Source: Niveispirillum sp943371025
GTDB taxonomy: Bacteria; Pseudomonadota; Alphaproteobacteria; Azospirillales; Azospirillaceae
NCBI GenBank assembly: GCA_943371025.1
Contig: CALRTC020000005.1
Span: forward strand, 186,001 to 250,000
Length of the DNA: 64,000 bases
Reading direction: 5' to 3'
Shown piece after piece: positions 9,183-18,116 of the stretch (positions within the stretch are counted from its first letter, which is position 1; every line of letters starts with the position of its first letter). The notes under the pieces are model-generated. The model searched no databases and was not told the origin of the DNA. It worked only from the letters and a program-made list of their open reading frames with translations. A program made the position numbers and the translations under genes.

Positions 9183-10595
9183 TCAGATCTTGGCGATGCG
9201 CAGGTTGTTGGTGCTGCCGGACTGGCCGAAGGGGATGCCGGCGACGATGACGATGCGTTCGCCCGGCCGGGCGAATTCTTCCTTCACGGCCAGCGCGCGG
9301 GCACGGTCGACCATTTCCTCATACGTGCCGACATCGCCGGAATGGATGGCATGCGCGCCCCAGACCAGGGCCAGGCGGCGGGCGACGCCGGCATGCGGGG
9401 TGGTGGCCAGCACGGGCACGTCCGGCCGCTTGCGGGCGATGCGGGCCACGGTATTGCCGCTGGCCGTATAGGCGAAGATGGCGGCGGCGTCGATCGTATC
9501 GGCCAGATCGGCGGCCACGCCGGCCACGGCATGCGAGGGGGTATGGTCCACCTCCGGCTCCAGCGCCGTGATGATAGGGCGATAGGTGGGGTGCTTTTCC
9601 GTGCTGGCGATGATGCGGCTCATCATCGACACGGCTTCCAAGGGGAACGCGCCGGAGGCACTTTCGGCCGACAGCATGACGGCATCGGCACCGTCATAGA
9701 CGGCCGTGGCGACGTCGGATGCCTCGGCGCGGGTGGGGGTCGGGCTGGCCACCATGCTGTCCAGCATCTGGGTGGCCACGATCACCGGCTTGGCGGCCAG
9801 ACGCGCGGCGCGGACCAGTTCCTTCTGCCGGCCGGGCACATCCTCATGCGGGATTTCCACGCCCAGATCGCCTCTGGCCACCATGATGGCGTCAGACAGG
9901 CGGATAATATCCTCGATCTTCTCCAGCGCCTGCGGCTTCTCGATCTTGGAGATCAGACCAGCCTTGTCGCCGATCAGGGACTTGGCCTCGATCACGTCGG
10001 ACGGGCGCTGCACGAAGGAGAGCGCCACCCAGTCCACGCCCAGCGACAGGCCAAAGGCCAGATCGGCGCGGTCCTTCTCCGTCAGCGGCGACAGGTCCAG
10101 GGCCGTGCCGGGCAGGTTCACGCCCTTGCGGTTGGAGATGACACCGCCGACGATCACCTCGGCATTGATGGTGTCATCGGTGACGCCGCGCACGCGCACC
10201 CGCACGCGGCCATCATCGATCAGCAGATCCTGCCCCGGCATGATGGCCTTGAAAATCTCCGGATGGGGCAGGGGGATGTTGTCCTTGGTCCCCGGCTCCT
10301 TGCCCAGGACGAACTTCACCTTTTCCCCATTCACCAGCTCTTCCTTGCCGGCGATCAGGGTGCCGATGCGGATCTTCGGGCCCTGCAAGTCCTGCAGGAT
10401 GCCGATGGGGCGGCCCACATCCTTTTCCAGGGCACGGATGGCGGCGTGAACCTTGGCGTGATCTTCGTGGCTGCCATGGCTGAAATTCAGGCGGAACACG
10501 TCGACGCCGGCCATGAACAGCTCCCGCAGCTTCTCCGGCGTGTTGCTGGCCGGGCCGACGGTGGCGACGATCTTGGCATGGCGATGGCGGCGCAT
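9183..10595 (-). CDS. pyk: Pyruvate kinase
   Basis: 470 aa, the normal length for the bacterial enzyme. It converts phosphoenolpyruvate and ADP to pyruvate and ATP, the last step of glycolysis and of the Entner-Doudoroff route, in the cytoplasm. Seen: the N-terminal AKIVATVGPASNTPEKLRELF, the barrel motif FRLNFSHGSHEDH, QDLQGPKIRIG, and the signature stretch ISKIEKPQALEKIEDI with the catalytic lysine of IEKP. MVARGDLGVEIP and ATQMLDSM follow, with the C-terminal allosteric-type domain after them. The start is supported by an AAGGAA ribosome site. It is transcribed away from the helicase-side hairpins and ends at a shared terminator. It is probably monocistronic. Confidence 0.97.
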   Translation of the reverse strand: MRRHRHAKIVATVGPASNTPEKLRELFMAGVDVFRLNFSHGSHEDHAKVHAAIRALEKDVGRPIGILQDLQGPKIRIGTLIAGKEELVNGEKVKFVLGKEPGTKDNIPLPHPEIFKAIMPGQDLLIDDGRVRVRVRGVTDDTINAEVIVGGVISNRKGVNLPGTALDLSPLTEKDRADLAFGLSLGVDWVALSFVQRPSDVIEAKSLIGDKAGLISKIEKPQALEKIEDIIRLSDAIMVARGDLGVEIPHEDVPGRQKELVRAARLAAKPVIVATQMLDSMVASPTPTRAEASDVATAVYDGADAVMLSAESASGAFPLEAVSMMSRIIASTEKHPTYRPIITALEPEVDHTPSHAVAGVAADLADTIDAAAIFAYTASGNTVARIARKRPDVPVLATTPHAGVARRLALVWGAHAIHSGDVGTYEEMVDRARALAVKEEFARPGERIVIVAGIPFGQSGSTNNLRIAKI

Positions 10596-10884
10596 GGGCG
10601 TTCCTTGATGCTCTGGTGGTCCGGTTATGGGGCCGCGAATGGGCGCGACCGGTCATTGCGGGCAGTATAGCACGGCCCGCGGCGGATTTGATCCCCCCAG
10701 TTACAGGATTTCGATATCAGTTTGGTAATTCAGTTACCTTGGGCGCCACCGGTTCGAAGAGAGGCCGCGGACGGCTCCGAATGGTGGGCAGGCAGAGGCA
10801 ACAACCATCCCACTTTAGCAGGATGGCCGCGAAAGTCAGCATCAGCGGTCGGAAGGGGGAACGCGGCGCTGGGCGCGATCAGGC

Positions 10885-10926
10885 CTGCAGGTCGGGGTGA
10901 GGCGTATGCCGAACCCCGACCTGCAG
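10885..10926. repeat. 14-bp perfect inverted repeat with a structured loop
   Basis: CTGCAGGTCGGGGT (10885-10898) and its exact reverse complement (10913-10926) flank GAGGCGTATGCCGA, which contains an inner GGC/GCC pair. There is no adjacent T run. It lies about 43 nt from the second hairpin. Possible roles are a transcript-end structure downstream of the helicase gene or a protein-binding palindrome. Confidence 0.6.
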
Positions 10927-10968
10927 ATGCTTCAGACTTATCGCTGGACGCTGAACATTTGGTTTTCC

Positions 10969-11008
10969 GTGTGATCGCTTCAAATGATTCCATTTGAAGC
11001 GATCACAC
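10969..11008 (-). terminator. 18-bp perfect hairpin directly after the helicase stop codon
   Basis: GTGTGATCGCTTCAAATG (10969-10986), loop ATTC, then the exact 18-nt reverse complement (10991-11008). The helicase stop codon occupies 11009-11011, so the stem begins immediately after it. There is no U tract on the minus strand. It may be a 3'-end stabiliser or intrinsic-like terminator, or a dispersed genomic palindrome. Confidence 0.55.
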
Positions 11009-12625
11009 TTAGCCGCGGGCGGGACGGCGCAGGAATTCCGGCGTCCAGTCGCCGCCCTGGTCGGCCCCCGTTTCGCGCGCGGGGCGGGCGGGGCGGGCGG
11101 GCTTGCCGGCCTGCGGGTTGGCCGGCCGGGCTTCGCCCTGCGGCTTGGTTGCCGCCGGACGGGAATGCTGTTGCGGCTTGCCCGGCTGGGCCGGGCGCTG
11201 GCCCTGACCCTGGGGACGCGGACCCTGACCCTGCGGGCGGGCAGCAGCGCCCTGACCCTGGGGCCGGGGGCCCTGGGCGCGTGGCTGCTGCGGACGGGCC
11301 GTGGGGGCCGAGCCCTCCGCCGGGGCGGCATCGGTGCGGACCGTGTCACCCTGACGCCGCGGCTGCTGCTGCCCGCGCGGGCCCGGACGGCCCTGCTGCG
11401 TACGTTCGCCCGGCTGACCCGGCTTGGCGCGGGCGCGCTTGGGCTGCGGCTGCGGCGGGCGTTCCGGCTTCAGCTGCGGCAGAACGGCGGCGGCGGCCGG
11501 GGCCATGCTGTGCAGCGGGATCGACTGGCGCGTCACCTTTTCGATCTGCTTCAGCAGCGGACGGTCGGCGGGCGTGACCAGCGACACGGCCGTGCCGGCG
11601 CGGCCGGCGCGACCCGTGCGGCCGATGCGGTGGACATAGGCGTCCGCCACTTCCGGCAGGTCATAATTGAAGACATGGGTGATCAGGTCCACGTCGATAC
11701 CGCGCGCGGCGATGTCGGTGGCGACCAGGGCCCGGGTCTTGCCGGCACGGAAGGCGTCGAGTGCGCGCTCGCGCGCATTCTGCGACTTGTTGGCGTGATA
11801 GGCGTCGGCCTGGAGGCCGGCCCCGGCCAGTTGGGCGGCCAGCTTGTTGGCGCCATGCTTGGTGCGGGTGAAGATGATGGCCGTTTCAACAGCAGGGTCG
11901 GACAGCAGCTTCACCAGCGTCGGTGCCTTCTGGGCCATGTCCAGATGGATGACCGACTGGTCGATGCGTTCCACCGTCGTGGCGGGCGGCGTCACTTCCA
12001 CGCGGATATGGTCGTGCAGCAGGCTTTCGGCCAGGCCCGACACCTCGTTGGGCATGGTGGCGGAAAAGAACATGGTCTGCCGCCCGGTCTTGGGCAGCTT
12101 TGCCACCAGCTTCTTCACGGCCGGCAGGAAGCCCATGTCCAGCATGCGGTCCGCCTCGTCCAGGACGAACAGGCAGACGCTGTCCAGCTTGCACTTGCCC
12201 TGATCCATCAGGTCGATCAGGCGGCCGGGTGTGGCGATCAGAATGTCGACGCCGGCAGCCAGCGCCTTGATCTGCGGGTTCAGCGACACGCCGCCATGCA
12301 CGACGGCATTGGTGAAGGGCAGCTGCACGCCCAGAAGGTCGAACACGGTGCCGACCTGCAGCGCCAGTTCACGCGTGGGCAGCACGATCAGGGCGCGGGG
12401 ATGGCCGGGGCGGGCGCGCTTGTCGGCCTTGGTCAGTGCCTGCAGCACGGGCAGGGCGAAAGCGGCCGTCTTGCCGGTACCCGTCTGGGCCAGACCCAGA
12501 ACATCGCGACCGGCCAGGGCCGCGGGCAGCGCCTGCGCCTGGATGGGTGTGGGTGTGACATAGCCCGCCGTCGCCAGCCCGGCCATCAGCGGGGCCACCA
12601 AACCGAGAGTAGAGAAATCCTGCAT
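11009..12625 (-). CDS. rhlE: DEAD-box RNA helicase, RhlE type
   Basis: ATP-dependent RNA helicase of the cytoplasm, likely acting in ribosome assembly or RNA turnover. Seen, in order: the F-x-x-L-G-L start with the Q motif (YVTPTPIQAQALP), AQTGTGKT (motif I), PTRELALQ (Ia), ATPGRL (Ib), VLDEADRMLDMGF (II), FSAT (III), IIFTRTK (IV), VATDIAARGIDVD (V) and HRIGRTGRAG (VI). About 150 C-terminal residues are a low-complexity Q/P/R/G tail, the expected basic RNA-binding extension. I chose the ATG at 12625 (538 aa) because it sits just before the Q motif. An ATG at 12688 would add 21 residues that match nothing. Neither start has a strong ribosome site. The 279 bases upstream hold no gene. Confidence 0.93.
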   Translation of the reverse strand: MQDFSTLGLVAPLMAGLATAGYVTPTPIQAQALPAALAGRDVLGLAQTGTGKTAAFALPVLQALTKADKRARPGHPRALIVLPTRELALQVGTVFDLLGVQLPFTNAVVHGGVSLNPQIKALAAGVDILIATPGRLIDLMDQGKCKLDSVCLFVLDEADRMLDMGFLPAVKKLVAKLPKTGRQTMFFSATMPNEVSGLAESLLHDHIRVEVTPPATTVERIDQSVIHLDMAQKAPTLVKLLSDPAVETAIIFTRTKHGANKLAAQLAGAGLQADAYHANKSQNARERALDAFRAGKTRALVATDIAARGIDVDLITHVFNYDLPEVADAYVHRIGRTGRAGRAGTAVSLVTPADRPLLKQIEKVTRQSIPLHSMAPAAAAVLPQLKPERPPQPQPKRARAKPGQPGERTQQGRPGPRGQQQPRRQGDTVRTDAAPAEGSAPTARPQQPRAQGPRPQGQGAAARPQGQGPRPQGQGQRPAQPGKPQQHSRPAATKPQGEARPANPQAGKPARPARPARETGADQGGDWTPEFLRRPARG

Positions 12626-12904
12626 AGGGAAAGTAGATCCTGGAAACCGCCGGAAAGAAGCCCGGCCGCCGGCCCGCGCATCATGCACGGCCGGCCGTCA
12701 CGCACCGCCGGAACGATGGCGGCCCGACAGGGACGATTGGTTCCAGAATGCAACGTTCCCCCACCATGCCCTGTTCGCGGGTGCGGAACAAGTGGCGATG
12801 GCGGGGGGAAGGGTTGCGTGGGGGCGGTTGTGATCTGCGAGTTCCCCCAGGCGCGGGGCCGGCCGTCGCCGGCCATCCGGGGTCGATATCCATGCCCCCT
12901 GGTT

Positions 12905-15900
12905 TCATGCCCCCCAGCCGCCGGGCGTGGTCGGGCCCGTCTCCGTGTCGCGGACGCGGAACCAGGCGGCGTACATGGCGGGCAGGGAATAAAGCGTCAG
13001 CAGCGTGGCCACGATCAGGCCGCCCATGATCGAGATGGCCATGGGCCCCCAGAAGCTGCTGCGCGACAGGGGGATCATGGCCAGCACGGCCGCCGCCGCC
13101 GTCAGGGCGATGGGGCGGGCCCGGCGCACCGTGGCATCGACCACGGCGTCGAAACGGCCATGGCCGGCGGCGATATCCTGTTCGATCTGGTCGACCAGGA
13201 TGACCGAATTGCGCATGATCATGCCGGCCAGCGCGATCACACCCAGCTGCGCGACAAAGCCGAAGGGCTGGTTGAAGATCAGCAGGGCCAGGGTCACGCC
13301 GATCAGGCCCAGCGGTGCGGTCAGGAACACCAGCACCACCCGCTGGAAGCTTTGCAACTGTACCATCAGCACCGTCAGCATCAGCACCAGCATGGCCGGC
13401 ATCACGGCCTGGATGGATTTCTGGCCCTTGGCGCTTTCCTCCACGGCCCCACCCACCTCGACGCGATAGCCGGTGGGCAGTTTGGCCTTATAGGGGCCCA
13501 GCACCGCCTCAATCTGTGCCACCACGGTGGGGGCCTGGATGCCGGGGCGCAAATCGGCGCGGACCGTGATCGCCAGATCGCGCGACCGGGTCCAGAGGAT
13601 GCCGTTTTCCACCCCATACTCGATCCGGGCGATCTGCGACAGCGGCAGCGGGCCATTGGCACCCCGCAACTGGATGTCGCGCAGCCGGTCGGCGGCCGTG
13701 CGCTCATCGTCCTGGGCGCGCAGCACGACATCGATCAGTTCGGTGCCTTCCCGGTACTGGGTGGCGGTGTAACCGGACAGGACCGTCTGCATGGCCAGCG
13801 CCAGATCCTGGCTGCTGATGCCCAGGCGGCGGGCGCGGTCCTGGTCGACGACCAGACGCACCGACTTCACCTTTTCCACCCAGTCCAGATTGACGTCCAG
13901 CGTGTTGGGATTGGTGCGGATCAGGTCGCGCAGGTCGCCGGCCAGGGCGCGCAGCACCTCCGGATCGCGGCCCAGCACGCGGAACTGCACCGGGTAGCCG
14001 ACGGGCGGGCCGTTTTCCAGCCGGGCCACGCGGGTGCGCATTTCCGGATAACGGGTGTCCAGCATCGGCGGCAAATCATGTGACAGCCGCACCGTATCTT
14101 CCAGCGTGCGGGCCACCAGGATGAACTGGGCGAAGTTCGGGCGCTTCAGTTCCTGGTTCAGCGGCATGTAGAAGCGCGGTGCGCCATTGCCGACGAAGGC
14201 GCTGTAGCTTTCCAGGCCCTTTTCCTGGGCGAAGAAGGCTTCCATCTCCTTCACCCGCGCCGCCGTGACGCTGATCGATGTGCCTTCGGGCAGTTCCATA
14301 TCGACCACCAGTTCCAGACGCGCGGAATTGGGGAAGAATTGCTGTTGCACGAAGCCGAAGCCGACGACGGACAGGATGAAGGCGCCGACAGTCGCGGCAA
14401 TGACGATGAAACGGTGCCGCACGGTCCAGACTAGGCTGGCGCGCAGCCGGCGGTACATGGGCTTGTTATAGGCCGCGTTGTGGTTTTCCGAAAGGCCATG
14501 CTCCTCCGCCCCGTCCTTGGGCGCCGGCAGCAGCTTGAAGCCCAGATAGGGCGTGAAGATCACGGCCACGAACCAGGAGACCAGCAGCGCCGTCGCCACC
14601 ACCCAGAAGATGGAGCCGGTATATTCACCCGCCGCCGAATGGGCGAAACCCACGGGCACGAAGCCTGCCGCCGTCACCAGCGTGCCCGACAGCATGGGAA
14701 AGGCGGTGGAGGTCCAGGCAAAGGCCGCGGCCCGGGCCCGGTCCCAGCCTTGTTCCAGCTTCACCATCATCATTTCCACCGCGATGATGGCGTCATCCAC
14801 CAGAAGGCCCAGCGCGATGATCAGGGCGCCGATGGAGATCTTGTGCAGGTCGATGCCCGCCGCCAGCATGACCCCGAAGGTCACGGCCAGCACCAGCGGC
14901 ACCGACAGGGCCACGACGATGCCCGTGCGCAGGCCCAGCGACAGGAAGGTGACCAGCAGCACGATGCCCAGCGCTTCTGCCAGGGCATGGGCGAATTCGT
15001 CGATGGAGTTGCGCACCGTCGTCGGCTGGTCGGCCACCTGCGCGATGTCGATCCCCTGCGGCAGGGTCTGCTGGATGGCGGCCATTTCCGCCTTCACCGC
15101 ATCGCCCAGCGTCAGGATGTTGCCGCCCGTGGCCATGGAGATGGCCAGGCCCGTCACGGGCTGGCCATTGTGGCGCATCAGGGTTTCCGGCGGGTCCTGG
15201 GCTGCGCGGTAGACCCGGGCGATGTCGCCCAGGCGCATCTGCTTGCCATTGGCCTGGATGGGCAAGGCGCGGACCTGGTCTTCCGTCGTCAGGGCGCCCG
15301 TGACCCGCACGCGGATGCGGTCGGTGCCATTGTCGATGATGCCGGTGGGCGTCACGGCATTCTGCGCGGACAGGGTATTGCCGATCTGCTGGACCGTCAC
15401 GCCCAGAGCGGCCAGACGAACCGTGTCGAATTCGACATAGATCTTCTCATCCTGGACGCCCAGTAGCTCCACCTTGCCGATGGAGGGCAGGCGCAGCAGG
15501 CGCTGGCGCGCGGCCAGCAGCACCTGCCGCATCTCCACATTGCTGAACCCGTCGCCGGAGAAGGCGTAGATGATGCCGTAGGTATCGCCGAATTCATCAT
15601 TGAACTGCGGGCCGATGACGCCGGCGGGCAGGGTATGGGCCATGTCGCCCACGCGCTTGCGCACTTGATACCAGGTGTCCTGCACGATCTCCGACCGGGT
15701 GTAATCATGCAGATAGACCATGATCACGGCTTCGCCCGGCCGGGAGTAGGTGCGGGTGAAGTCGAAATTGGGCACCTGCTGCAGCGCCTGTTCAAGGCGG
15801 TCGGTGACCTGCTGCTGCATCTCCTGCGCGGTAGCGCCGGGCCATTGCGCCGTCACCAGCATGGTGCGGACGGTGAAATTGGGGTCTTCGGCCCGGCCCA

Positions 15901-16003
15901 GCGTCTTGAAGGCGAACAGGCCGACCGCCATCGACATGACGATCATGAACAGGACAAGGGCCTGGTGCCGGATGGCCCAGGCCGACAGGTTCAATCCGCT
16001 CAC
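12905..16003 (-). CDS. RND efflux transporter permease (AcrB/MdtB-like inner-membrane pump)
   Basis: 1032 aa from the GTG at 16003, the usual size of this family. Seen: an N-terminal membrane helix (ALVLFMIVMSMAVGLFAFKTLG), AEDPNFTVRTMLVTAQWPGA, a porter domain, then a membrane block with the proton-relay aspartates in GLLVDDAIIAVEMMMVKLEQG. A second copy of the helix/porter/helix plan follows, ending MYAAWFRVRD. It would export small toxic compounds by proton antiport, together with the adaptor encoded upstream and an outer-membrane channel not present here. The GTG start overlaps the adaptor stop as GTGA, so the pair is translationally coupled. A frame extending further upstream lies inside the adaptor gene and is not used. 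Confidence 0.94.
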   Translation of the reverse strand: MSGLNLSAWAIRHQALVLFMIVMSMAVGLFAFKTLGRAEDPNFTVRTMLVTAQWPGATAQEMQQQVTDRLEQALQQVPNFDFTRTYSRPGEAVIMVYLHDYTRSEIVQDTWYQVRKRVGDMAHTLPAGVIGPQFNDEFGDTYGIIYAFSGDGFSNVEMRQVLLAARQRLLRLPSIGKVELLGVQDEKIYVEFDTVRLAALGVTVQQIGNTLSAQNAVTPTGIIDNGTDRIRVRVTGALTTEDQVRALPIQANGKQMRLGDIARVYRAAQDPPETLMRHNGQPVTGLAISMATGGNILTLGDAVKAEMAAIQQTLPQGIDIAQVADQPTTVRNSIDEFAHALAEALGIVLLVTFLSLGLRTGIVVALSVPLVLAVTFGVMLAAGIDLHKISIGALIIALGLLVDDAIIAVEMMMVKLEQGWDRARAAAFAWTSTAFPMLSGTLVTAAGFVPVGFAHSAAGEYTGSIFWVVATALLVSWFVAVIFTPYLGFKLLPAPKDGAEEHGLSENHNAAYNKPMYRRLRASLVWTVRHRFIVIAATVGAFILSVVGFGFVQQQFFPNSARLELVVDMELPEGTSISVTAARVKEMEAFFAQEKGLESYSAFVGNGAPRFYMPLNQELKRPNFAQFILVARTLEDTVRLSHDLPPMLDTRYPEMRTRVARLENGPPVGYPVQFRVLGRDPEVLRALAGDLRDLIRTNPNTLDVNLDWVEKVKSVRLVVDQDRARRLGISSQDLALAMQTVLSGYTATQYREGTELIDVVLRAQDDERTAADRLRDIQLRGANGPLPLSQIARIEYGVENGILWTRSRDLAITVRADLRPGIQAPTVVAQIEAVLGPYKAKLPTGYRVEVGGAVEESAKGQKSIQAVMPAMLVLMLTVLMVQLQSFQRVVLVFLTAPLGLIGVTLALLIFNQPFGFVAQLGVIALAGMIMRNSVILVDQIEQDIAAGHGRFDAVVDATVRRARPIALTAAAAVLAMIPLSRSSFWGPMAISIMGGLIVATLLTLYSLPAMYAAWFRVRDTETGPTTPGGWGA

Positions 16004-17118
16004 GGCAGCCCCCCGTCCCAGACGCGAACGGGCAGGTTGGGGTCCAGCCGGTTGGCACCGGCGGAAACGACCAGCTCGCCTTCCTTGATCCCTGTTTTCA
16101 GGATGATGGCGTCGCTGCCATAAGCGGCGACCTCCACCGGGCGCAGTTCCACCCGGTCGCGTGAGGCCGACAGCACCCATACCGCCGGCTTGTCGCCCTG
16201 GAAGAACAGGGCGGCGGGGGGGACGGAAATCTGGCCAGCGCCGCCTTCATCGTCAATATAGACGCGGGCCGTGCTGCCCAATGCCGCCACCGTCTCCGCC
16301 CCGGCGGGCAGGGCGATGCGGACGCGGAAGGTACGGCTGACACTGTCGGCCGCCGCCCCGATTTCCCGGATCGTGCCCTCCGTCACCCGCGTATCGTCGG
16401 CCCACAGATAGGCCTTGGCCTTCATGCCGGGCTTCAGCCGGGCGATATCGGCCTCCGACACCTCGATCTCCACCTCGCGCCCCTGGTCGGTGGCGATGCG
16501 CAGGGCCGTCTGTCCGGCGGCCACCACCTGCCCCGCATCGGCCAGGACGGCCGTGACCGTGCCGGCCTGCTCCAGCGTCAGGGTGGCATAGGCGCGCTGG
16601 TTGCGGGCCTGCTCCAGCGCGGCCGCGGCTTCGCGTTTCTGCGCGGCGGCCGCGTCGGCGCTGGCCTTCACATTGTCGAACTGCGCCTGGGAGACCGCAC
16701 CCGAGGCCACCAGCGGCGTGTAGCGCTTCAGATTGGCGGCGGTCTGGATGTCCTGCGCCGTGGCCTGGGCCAGCCGGGCTTCTGCTGCCTTCAGGGCCAG
16801 GTCCAGATCCGCGGGGTCGAGCCGGGCCAGGGCCTGGCCCTTGGCCACGCGATCCCCTACCTCGACCAGCCGGGCCGCGATGCGGCCGCCCGTGCGGAAG
16901 GCGGCCTGCACATCCGTGCGGGGGACCACGACACCCGAAAAAGCCTGGAAATGTTCGTTGAGGATCATGGGCTTGGCCACACGCACGGGCCGCGGCCTGG
17001 CGGCCTCCGGTTCCTTGGCGCCACAGCCCGCCAGCAGCAGCGGCACAAGTATGGCCAATCCCGGCCCCAGAATAGTTCTGGCAGGCATGCCCCTCGCCAT
17101 GATCTTAAGTCCCCACAT
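16000..17118 (-). CDS. RND efflux periplasmic adaptor (HlyD/AcrA family lipoprotein)
   Basis: 372 aa. It bridges the inner-membrane pump to an outer-membrane channel. Seen: a lipoprotein signal (ILVPLLLAGC, lipobox LAGC), the first lipoyl half (RTGGRIAARLVEVGDRVAKGQALARLDP), a coiled-coil hairpin rich in Ala/Gln/Lys (DASADAAAAQKREAAAALEQ type), the second lipoyl half, and beta-barrel and membrane-proximal regions. Three possible starts exist: 17118, 17100 and 17088. The last has GAGGGG just upstream and is the best by ribosome site. It is the first gene of the pump operon and reads divergently from the TetR gene across an operator. Confidence 0.92.
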   Translation of the reverse strand: MWGLKIMARGMPARTILGPGLAILVPLLLAGCGAKEPEAARPRPVRVAKPMILNEHFQAFSGVVVPRTDVQAAFRTGGRIAARLVEVGDRVAKGQALARLDPADLDLALKAAEARLAQATAQDIQTAANLKRYTPLVASGAVSQAQFDNVKASADAAAAQKREAAAALEQARNQRAYATLTLEQAGTVTAVLADAGQVVAAGQTALRIATDQGREVEIEVSEADIARLKPGMKAKAYLWADDTRVTEGTIREIGAAADSVSRTFRVRIALPAGAETVAALGSTARVYIDDEGGAGQISVPPAALFFQGDKPAVWVLSASRDRVELRPVEVAAYGSDAIILKTGIKEGELVVSAGANRLDPNLPVRVWDGGLP

Positions 17119-17143
17119 GCAGAGCGAATGGTTTGTTGTGAGG

Positions 17144-17172
17144 ATAATGTAACGTACATTACACTACTTCAA
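17144..17172 (-). promoter_or_regulatory. Predicted promoter of the RND efflux operon
   Basis: On the minus strand, TTGAAG (-35, complement of 17167-17172) and CATTAT (-10, complement of 17144-17149) are separated by exactly 17 nt. The TetR-type palindrome fills the spacer, so a bound repressor would block polymerase. Confidence 0.55.
17145..17161. promoter_or_regulatory. TetR-type operator between the efflux operon and its regulator
   Basis: TAATGTA-ACG-TACATTA, a perfect 7-bp inverted repeat with a 3-nt centre. It is in the 88-bp divergent intergenic region. Likely bound by the adjacent TetR protein to repress both directions. Confidence 0.7.
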
Positions 17173-17206
17173 GTGACGACCATCACGCCGGTACCGCATT
17201 GTCGAA

Positions 17207-17866
17207 ATGGCAGCTATGACAACGATATCTTTATCAGGAGGGGAGGCCGCTTCCGACCCTTCTCCGCGCATGGAGGCGCGGCGGCAGGCCATGATCGAGG
17301 CCGCGGCCGCCCTCTTCTCCGAAATGGGATATGAACGGGCCAGCCTGGGCGCCATCGTCCGCCGGTCGGGCGGATCGCTGTCCACGCTGTACCAGCTTTT
17401 CGGCAGCAAGGAGGGGCTGTTCGAGGCGATGGTGACGACCAAGTGCCGCGAGATCATGGAGCCGCTGACGGCCGCCGACCTGTGCGACCGCAATCCGCGC
17501 GACACGCTGACCGCCATTGCCCATGTTTTCCTGCGCATCATCCTGACACCGGAGGCCCAAGCCCTGTGGCGCATGGTGATGGGGGAGGGGAAGAAATTCC
17601 CCCTGCTGCCGGAGATCTATTTCCGCTGCGGGCCGAACCCGATGCAGGCGGCCATCGGCCGTTACCTGTCCGACCTGCACCAGCGCGGTGTCCTTCACTG
17701 TCCCGATCCGGTGGCCTGCGCACAGTCCTTCTGCATGCTGGTCCATGGCGATCTTTACTACCGTGTCGTCACCGGCACGCGTCCGCCGCCGGACGAGGCC
17801 GAACTGTCCAGCCATATCAACCAGATGGTGGGCATGTTCCTGCGCATGCTGGCGCCGGAGCGCTGA
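17207..17866 (+). CDS. TetR/AcrR-family transcriptional repressor of the RND pump
   Basis: 219 aa. Seen: an N-terminal three-helix DNA-binding domain at about residues 22-70 (RQAMIEAAAALFSEMGYERAS, SGGSLSTLYQLFGSKEGLFEAMV), then an all-helical ligand/dimer domain (FLRIILTPEAQALWRMVMGE). The C-terminal half resembles the AcrR-type C-terminal domain often linked to efflux control. The start is uncertain: ATG codons at 17207 and 17216 both lack a strong ribosome site. The divergent arrangement and the palindrome between the genes imply local autoregulation and pump repression relieved by a toxic ligand. The ligand is unknown. Confidence 0.88.
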   Translation: MAAMTTISLSGGEAASDPSPRMEARRQAMIEAAAALFSEMGYERASLGAIVRRSGGSLSTLYQLFGSKEGLFEAMVTTKCREIMEPLTAADLCDRNPRDTLTAIAHVFLRIILTPEAQALWRMVMGEGKKFPLLPEIYFRCGPNPMQAAIGRYLSDLHQRGVLHCPDPVACAQSFCMLVHGDLYYRVVTGTRPPPDEAELSSHINQMVGMFLRMLAPER

Positions 17867-17872
17867 CGGCTG

Positions 17873-18076
17873 TCAGCGGTTACGGTCGCGCCGCCCCTTG
17901 CGCTGCAGCCAGACGAACAGGCTGAACAGCAGGCCGGCCCCGATGAAGGCGGCGGCGATGGCGCCACGGCCGGCCACGGGCAGCGGGGCCAGGGTCTCCG
18001 TCGTGCGGAAGGTAAAATAGGCGAGCGTTCCAAGGCCGATCACGGCCCCCAGGAACAGCAGGATGACGGGGCGCAT
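17873..18076 (-). CDS. Small two-helix membrane protein, function unknown
   Basis: 67 aa. Two hydrophobic segments (VILLFLGAVIGLGTLAYFTF and IAAAFIGAGLLFSLFVWLQ) are followed by a basic cytoplasmic end KGRRDRNR. A strong ribosome site (GGAGG) precedes the ATG. It starts 41 nt after the metallophosphoesterase stop on the same strand, so the two probably share an operon. It does not match a family I can name. Confidence 0.68.
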   Translation of the reverse strand: MRPVILLFLGAVIGLGTLAYFTFRTTETLAPLPVAGRGAIAAAFIGAGLLFSLFVWLQRKGRRDRNR

Positions 18077-18116
18077 GCTTCAGGGCCTCCTTCCGTCCCT
18101 CCTTGGTCGCGTGGAT

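Larger units (their letters stand above)
10596..11008. other. 413-base non-coding interval between pyk and the helicase gene
   Basis: No open frame here has a ribosome site or convincing composition. The interval holds the pyk upstream region, with a TATACT-like -10 on the minus strand (10664-10669 on +) but no clear -35. It also holds two strong inverted repeats, listed separately. The segment around 10750 contains GGTTCGAA but does not fold as a tRNA. Confidence 0.6.

Noticed and set aside
9150..10670. Long open frame on the plus strand opposite pyk
   Set aside because: Pyruvate kinase on the minus strand is certain. The plus frame is low-complexity and has no recognisable domain.
10740..10780. 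tRNA-like GGTTCGAA segment
   Set aside because: No acceptor stem, anticodon arm or CCA end can be built around it.
10616..10997. Small open frames in the pyk-rhlE gap
   Set aside because: No ribosome site, and they run through the perfect palindromes, which are unlikely coding sequence.
10994..14083. 1029-codon open frame on the plus strand opposite rhlE and the RND permease
   Set aside because: It spans two well-identified minus-strand genes and their intergenic gap and has the typical GC-shadow composition.
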